Below, one piece after another: positions 5,521 to 8,870 of a DNA stretch of 8,870 nucleotides (its first letter is position 1; each line of letters opens with the position of its first letter). A model generated the notes under the pieces. That model made no database searches. It was not told where the DNA came from and was given only the letters and a program-made list of their open reading frames with translations. A program made the translations under genes and the position numbers. The DNA is taken from positions 1 through 8,870 of the forward strand of contig JAUWZF010000032.1 in assembly GCA_030615475.1 (NCBI GenBank), in the 5' to 3' direction. The stretch is from Dehalococcoidales bacterium (lineage in GTDB: Bacteria > Chloroflexota > Dehalococcoidia > Dehalococcoidales > RBG-16-60-22).

Positions 5521-6987
5521 TTATTTTCCCCGCTTGCTCATCTTGAACCACGGGTGGAAGCTGATGATGCTGTCCTTGGGTATGGTACGGTGCCCGTCGC
5601 CGTTTATGGCCATGTCCATCGCCATGAGGTAGTCGGCAATCCGGTCCGGCAGGAGGAAGTGCTCGCCGACATATTCTTTAGCCCTCTGTCCAATTGCCTC
5701 GGCAGCTTTCCGGTTTTTCAGCAGGTGTATTATCAGGTGGGCCGTTTTTTGCGGGGTCTCGTAGAAGTAGCCGGTGTCGCCGTCCCTGATTTGCAGCGGG
5801 ATAGCACCCACATTGGCCGCAATCACCGGCTTGGCCTTCCAGAGCGCCTCCGTGATAACCAGTCCGAATCCCTCTCTGGTTGACGGCTGCATAATAACGC
5901 TAGCTGAACGCTGTAGGGCGTTGACTTCCCTCCAGTTTTCCAGGCGGTTGTCAAGCGATAGATGGAGTATATGGATGTCCTCGTCGTTTTTAGTGTCTTC
6001 GTATAGCTGGTCAAGAATACGGCCACCTTCCGGGTCGTCGGAGGCCATGCCGCCGGCCATGATAAGCTGGCATTTCTGTTCTTTCCTTACATGGCGGAAG
6101 GCGGCAATCGTCCTGTCCAGCCCCTTCCACGGGTCGAACCTGCCTATCTGGGCGACGATGGGGACCCGACTGTCTATCTCATATTTGGTCAGTACCTGGT
6201 CAATCTCCGCCTGACTGAGCTCGCGGTTTTTCTCGGAGAGGGGGTCGATAAACGGCGGTATGATGAAGTTGGGTAGCGGCCAGCGCGTCACGACGTAATG
6301 GGCGGCCGAAAATATGGCGGCATCATACGGCTCTATCCAGTTGGTCATGAAGTCCCACAGGCCGGGGTTCGCGTCCATGGGCGTCTCTTCAATATCGATG
6401 TGGCATCTCCAGAGCCAGGTCTTGCCCGGTTTCTTGATATGGCGGGCCAGGCCGAGAGGCTGAGGGTCGTTGACCATAATGATATCGGAATCATGGTCGA
6501 TGAGCTCGCTACGGGCGCAATCGGCGATGGTGAAGTAATAGGCCCTTTCCATTTCCTGCGTGAAGGTCCCTTTCATGCCCTGCAACAGGTTGTGCAGGCC
6601 TTTGGTGCATTCGAAGAACTCATCGTTGCCGCTGATAACCTTCCATTCAGTCTCGACGCCAAGGTTGTTCTGGAAGGGGACGGAGCTGTAAAGCATTTCG
6701 GCGACGCCGCCGCCCTGGGCGGTGGCATTTAATTCCAGCACCCGGTGTCCTTTCAGACGTTCGGCGGCCCGCTGTACCCTCTCTATTCTCTCGTTCCCGA
6801 TGATGGGTGCGTAGGCTTTGAGAGGTGGGGCGGAAAAGGGGCAGTGTTTCAATCGCTTGCTGTAAATTACTCCGTGTGCCGGTGGTGAAGCTGGCGCGGT
6901 TACTGGTGCCACCCGGGTTTTTCTTCCTGCTTTCAAGGCGTTATCTCCCTTTCTGTTTGAATGTTGGATTTTAGCGGCTATGACCAT
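5521..6987 (-). CDS. treT: Trehalose synthase, glycosyltransferring type (TreT-like, GT4 family)
   Basis: TreT transfers glucose from an NDP-glucose to glucose to make trehalose, reversibly in some organisms. The 488-residue protein has the GT-B GT4 layout. The N-terminal domain has LELNATAQGGGVAEML (84-99) and WRCHIDIE (193-200), and is followed by PPFIDPLSEKN (244-254). The donor-binding domain has IGRFDPWKG (281-289) and STREGFGLVITEALW (369-383) with the EX7E pair Glu372/Glu380. GGGVAEML, RCHID, RFDPWK and STREGFGL are characteristic of TreT and its close relatives. It is longer than the ~410-residue archaeal enzymes because of a basic, Ala/Pro-rich N-terminus of about 55 residues and a C-terminal tail. 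ATG at 6987 follows AAAGGAGA by 8 nt. An alternative TTG at 6936 follows AGGGAG by a similar distance. It heads the cluster with pfk and fba. Another trehalose- or sucrose-type glycosyltransferase is the alternative. Confidence 0.85.
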   Translation of the reverse strand: MVIAAKIQHSNRKGDNALKAGRKTRVAPVTAPASPPAHGVIYSKRLKHCPFSAPPLKAYAPIIGNERIERVQRAAERLKGHRVLELNATAQGGGVAEMLYSSVPFQNNLGVETEWKVISGNDEFFECTKGLHNLLQGMKGTFTQEMERAYYFTIADCARSELIDHDSDIIMVNDPQPLGLARHIKKPGKTWLWRCHIDIEETPMDANPGLWDFMTNWIEPYDAAIFSAAHYVVTRWPLPNFIIPPFIDPLSEKNRELSQAEIDQVLTKYEIDSRVPIVAQIGRFDPWKGLDRTIAAFRHVRKEQKCQLIMAGGMASDDPEGGRILDQLYEDTKNDEDIHILHLSLDNRLENWREVNALQRSASVIMQPSTREGFGLVITEALWKAKPVIAANVGAIPLQIRDGDTGYFYETPQKTAHLIIHLLKNRKAAEAIGQRAKEYVGEHFLLPDRIADYLMAMDMAINGDGHRTIPKDSIISFHPWFKMSKRGK

Positions 6988-7238
6988 GAGTTTGTCTCCT
7001 TTTCACGACTACGTATTTCCCCAGAATATTCGTACCAAGAATATAGTGTGAGCAGAATACATTTGATAGTGTCATAATAGGGGAGTTGGCATAGGCGAAC
7101 AAGGGTGTTTACACTGATACTGACTCAGGGATAGCTAGCAAAAGAATCAGATGGACGTGCGTTCTTATTTGGGGATGGGTAATTAATACTTAAATATAGT
7201 ACAATCTGTATAAACTCTGGGAGGAGGCAATATTTCTC
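6988..7238. other. Divergent intergenic region between treT and the amidohydrolase gene
   Basis: This 251-base AT-rich region sits between two divergent genes. It holds the treT ribosome site (AAAGGAGA on the minus strand, 6995-7002), a TATATT on the minus strand (7040-7045), a TGTCATAAT resembling an extended -10 on the plus strand (7070-7078), and TATAGT (7195-7200) and TATAAA (7209-7214) on the plus strand. None of these has a convincing -35 partner. GTGT-TT-ACAC at 7105-7114 is a small inverted repeat. No coding sequence is apparent. Confidence 0.55.
7023..7060 (+). repeat. Three AGAATA(T/C) heptamers with 15-16 nt period
   Basis: AGAATAT at 7023-7029, AGAATAT at 7038-7044 and AGAATAC at 7054-7060 start 15 and 16 nt apart. 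The first is part of the palindrome GAATATTC (7024-7031). The middle copy overlaps a minus-strand TATATT that could be a -10 for treT. This might be a regulator-binding array, or chance in AT-rich DNA. Confidence 0.3.
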
Positions 7239-8195
7239 ATGATTATCGACATATTTTCGCATCATATCTCGAAGTCGGTGGGGCGGATAATTGAAAAGGG
7301 TAAATATTATGGTCCGGGAAAGCAGATGTCATATCCTGTCCAGAACGCAGATGCCGGGGTTCGCCTGGGCCTTATGGACAAGTACGGCATCGACGTGCAG
7401 GCCATTAGCCAGACAACGCCCGTCCTGCTCGGATTCAATCCCGAGGATGCCGCCGAGATATGCCGGCTCTCCAACGACGATAATTACGCGCTTTGCAAAG
7501 CCTACCCCGACCGCTTTGTGAACATCTGCATTGTTTCCCTGCTGGATATGAAAAGCGCCATGGCGGAGCTCCGGCGCTGCATCGATGAGCTTGATTGCCG
7601 CGGCGTCACCGTTTCCTCGAACATTAATGGCAAGGGGCTCGATTCTCCGGAGTATTTCTCGTTTTATGAGAAACTGGCGGAACATGACCTGCCCCTCCTT
7701 ATCCACCCCACTCACTGGGAGTCCTACCCGCTGGTGGACCTAGATAAGGGGTGGCGACTGATGCAGATGCTTGGCTGGCCTTTCGATACCAGCCAGGCGG
7801 TATGGCGGCTTATCCTGGGTGGCGTGCTCGACCGTTATCCCGCGTTGAAGATTGTCACCCATCATATGGGGGCCATGTTCCCCTATTTAGCCCGGAGAGT
7901 CGAGATGAACTTTAACCGGAACTGGAGAGATAAGCTGGGGCATGAACTGTCTCATTACTGGAAAAACATCTACGGGGATACCGCCACGGACGGGACGGTG
8001 GCTTCCTACCCCTGTGGTTACGCCTTTTTCGGTCCCGACCGTTTGATGTACGGCTCGGACTATCCTTTCGGTGGTGAAGCCGGCGAGGATCACATCAGGG
8101 AGAACCTGGCCGGCGTCAGGGCTATGGATATCCCGCCCCGGGACATGGAGAAAATACTCGGAGGTAATGCCAGAAGGCTCCTCAAAATCAGGTAA
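7239..8195 (+). CDS. Amidohydrolase family protein (Amidohydro_2, ACMSD-like)
   Basis: This 318-residue protein is a TIM-barrel metal-dependent hydrolase or decarboxylase of the amidohydrolase-2 group, which includes ACMSD, LigW/gamma-resorcylate decarboxylases and related enzymes. Visible family features are the N-terminal MIIDIFSHH, LLIHPTHW (153-160) with His156, IVTHHMG (205-211), YGSDYPFGG (271-279) with the probable metal-binding Asp274, and the C-terminal ILGGNARRLLKI. The usual first metal pair is DxHxH. Here it reads Asp4-Ile-Phe6-Ser-His8, so the first histidine is replaced by phenylalanine while the second, His156, His208/209 and Asp274 remain. The ATG at 7239 follows a purine-rich GGGAGGAGG ending 11 nt upstream, a slightly long spacing. 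It stands alone, so the substrate cannot be inferred. Aromatic-acid decarboxylation or hydrolysis is typical of relatives. Confidence 0.85.
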   Translation: MIIDIFSHHISKSVGRIIEKGKYYGPGKQMSYPVQNADAGVRLGLMDKYGIDVQAISQTTPVLLGFNPEDAAEICRLSNDDNYALCKAYPDRFVNICIVSLLDMKSAMAELRRCIDELDCRGVTVSSNINGKGLDSPEYFSFYEKLAEHDLPLLIHPTHWESYPLVDLDKGWRLMQMLGWPFDTSQAVWRLILGGVLDRYPALKIVTHHMGAMFPYLARRVEMNFNRNWRDKLGHELSHYWKNIYGDTATDGTVASYPCGYAFFGPDRLMYGSDYPFGGEAGEDHIRENLAGVRAMDIPPRDMEKILGGNARRLLKIR

Positions 8196-8292
8196 AATAT
8201 TTTTTATCCGTTGTGTCAGCGGACGCTCGGGGGCGGCTGGACATATCCCCGAAAAGGGAGTAGAATTTAATAAATGATGAAGGACCAGGGCA

Positions 8293-8340
8293 ATGGCTGA
8301 TATACGTCAGGCAATAACGTCCTGTTCACGTAAGCCGTAA
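8293..8340 (+). CDS. Possible 15-residue leader peptide
   Basis: ATG at 8293 opens MADIRQAITSCSRKP and stops at TAA (8338-8340). An AAGGA at 8280-8284 lies 8 nt upstream, which is a proper ribosome-site spacing. The stop falls 2 nt before the hairpin at 8343-8375. The peptide has no run of a single amino acid that would suggest classical attenuation. An ORF this short may be chance. Confidence 0.22.
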   Translation: MADIRQAITSCSRKP

Positions 8341-8342
8341 AT

Positions 8343-8375
8343 AAGAGCACTGGGCTCGGCAGAGTCAGTGCTCTT
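8343..8375 (+). promoter_or_regulatory. Strong hairpin just upstream of the SWIM gene ribosome site
   Basis: A perfect 10-bp stem pairs AAGAGCACTG (8343-8352) with CAGTGCTCTT (8366-8375). Inside it, CTC/GAG (8355-8357 with 8362-8364) can extend the helix around a GGCA tetraloop. Only a short T stretch follows (CTCTTTGAGTT), so it is a weak intrinsic terminator at best. It ends 6 nt before the AAGGAGGT of the next gene. It could end the amidohydrolase transcript, stabilise a 5' end, or act as an attenuator. Confidence 0.6.
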
Positions 8376-8396
8376 TGAGTTAAGGAGGTAACGATA

Positions 8397-8708
8397 ATGC
8401 AGTCAAGTATTATTGGTAAAATTGAAAAAGCCAAGCGTTATGCCGAGGAAAAAGACCGGGTTACCTTCTGCGAGCTGGCGGTTAAGTTCCGCGGTGAGAA
8501 TAACGATTACGATACCAGCTATAAAGATGGCAAGTGGAGCTGCACCTGCAGTTTCTTCCCCAAGTGGGGTCTCTGCGTTCATACCATGGCCATGGAGAGA
8601 ATCCTGGCCAATATGCTGCCTCCGGAGGCCCGCACGACACAATATGATGTTTCCAGCCTTTCAACAGAAGGTGAACCTTACTCCCGGCGGAACCTGTCGT
8701 ACCGGTAG
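8397..8708 (+). CDS. Small stand-alone SWIM zinc-finger protein
   Basis: This 103-residue protein has a single SWIM-type zinc motif: Cys49 and Cys51 in WSCTC, then Cys60 and His62 in GLCVH, i.e. CxC-x8-CxH. The N-terminus is a charged helix (SSIIGKIEKAKRYAEEKDRV), followed by a beta-like stretch ending in DGKWSC, the usual entry to a SWIM finger. The C-terminal ~35 residues are polar and probably disordered. SWIM domains bind DNA or protein and usually sit in larger proteins such as SWI2/SNF2 helicases and transposases. Here no other domain is present. The ATG follows a near-perfect AAGGAGGT (8382-8389) by 7 nt, so translation should be efficient. pyrF begins 50 nt downstream on the same strand and may share the transcript. 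The function is unknown. Confidence 0.87.
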   Translation: MQSSIIGKIEKAKRYAEEKDRVTFCELAVKFRGENNDYDTSYKDGKWSCTCSFFPKWGLCVHTMAMERILANMLPPEARTTQYDVSSLSTEGEPYSRRNLSYR

Positions 8709-8758
8709 CAGCCCTCCTGTTTTCGGTCTATTACAGAAAAACCCGCTTTGGGGAAGGA

Positions 8759-8870
8759 ATGAATTTTATCGAAAAGCTGGCACAGGCCAGTAAAAAGAAC
8801 CGCAGCTTATTATGCGTCGGGCTTGACCCCGACCCTTCGCTGATGCCGGAGGGGACAGGGGTCTTTGAGT
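8759..8870 (+). CDS. pyrF: Orotidine 5'-phosphate decarboxylase, N-terminal part (cut by window end)
   Basis: The frame from ATG at 8759 stays open to the window end (37 complete codons). It begins MNFIEKLAQASKKNRSLL and continues with CVGLDPDPSLMPEG. The SLLCVGLDPDP segment is the first strand and active-site aspartate region typical of PyrF, especially the type 2 (pyrF-PF02787-like) branch, where this N-terminal pattern is common. The enzyme decarboxylates OMP to UMP in pyrimidine synthesis. A purine-rich GGGGAAGGA runs right up to the ATG; its GGGG part is 5 nt away. The lysine of the catalytic DxKxxD motif lies beyond the window, so completeness cannot be judged. Confidence 0.85.
   Translation, partial: MNFIEKLAQASKKNRSLLCVGLDPDPSLMPEGTGVFE

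Larger units (their letters stand above)
8196..8396. other. Structured leader region before the SWIM gene
   Basis: These 201 bases follow the amidohydrolase stop. They contain a small TCCC/GGGA hairpin with a C-GAAA-A loop (8246-8259), a possible 15-codon ORF with its own ribosome site, a strong hairpin, and the ribosome site of the SWIM gene. I did not recognise a known riboswitch class. Confidence 0.5.

Noticed and set aside
7108..7137. TTTACA as a -35 for the amidohydrolase gene
   Set aside because: The hexamer matches at 5 of 6, but no acceptable -10 is found 16-18 nt downstream.
1..8870. Mobile element, CRISPR, toxin-antitoxin or defence island
   Set aside because: No transposase, integrase, spaced repeat array, paired small antitoxin/toxin genes or effector domains are seen. 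The SWIM protein alone is not evidence of one.

Overview
The window looks like ordinary bacterial chromosome of moderate GC. It carries nine complete genes, the start of a tenth, and possibly the last codons of another upstream of the first. I see no transposase, phage gene, CRISPR array, rRNA or tRNA. Small zinc-ribbon and SWIM proteins, a TreT-type trehalose synthase and a mixed-type phosphofructokinase together suggest an anaerobic Chloroflexota (Dehalococcoidia-like) bacterium. That placement is inference from protein character, not from a marker gene.

Layout. Positions 1-1478 (+): the end of a folate/tryptophan-type operon, with a glutamine amidotransferase subunit (pabA/trpG type) followed by a class IV PLP enzyme that is best read as aminodeoxychorismate lyase. 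Positions 1536-2576 (-): argC, alone and convergent with that operon. Positions 2577-2812: a divergent promoter region. Positions 2813-2953 (+): a 46-residue zinc-ribbon protein (DUF5679 type) with its own consensus-like promoter, strong Shine-Dalgarno site and intrinsic terminator. Positions 3069-6987 (-): a three-gene carbon cluster read in the order treT-like trehalose synthase, 6-phosphofructokinase, class II fructose-bisphosphate aldolase. Positions 6988-7238: a divergent intergenic region with a short periodic repeat. Positions 7239-8195 (+): a metal-dependent amidohydrolase of the ACMSD-like family. Positions 8196-8396: a structured leader with a possible 15-codon ORF and a strong hairpin. 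Positions 8397-8708 (+): a stand-alone SWIM zinc-finger protein. From 8759 (+): the start of pyrF, cut by the window end.

How the genes work together. The first pair probably makes p-aminobenzoate from chorismate with an upstream component I. The minus-strand cluster joins the phosphofructokinase and aldolase steps of glycolysis/gluconeogenesis to trehalose synthesis, so it may balance sugar-phosphate flux against a compatible solute or reserve sugar. The other genes look like separate housekeeping units.

I did not find a convincing undescribed system. The points most worth a second look are the hybrid phosphoryl-donor signature and apparently leaderless start of the phosphofructokinase, the missing first metal histidine in the amidohydrolase, the leader ORF plus hairpin before the SWIM gene, and the autonomous zinc-ribbon gene.
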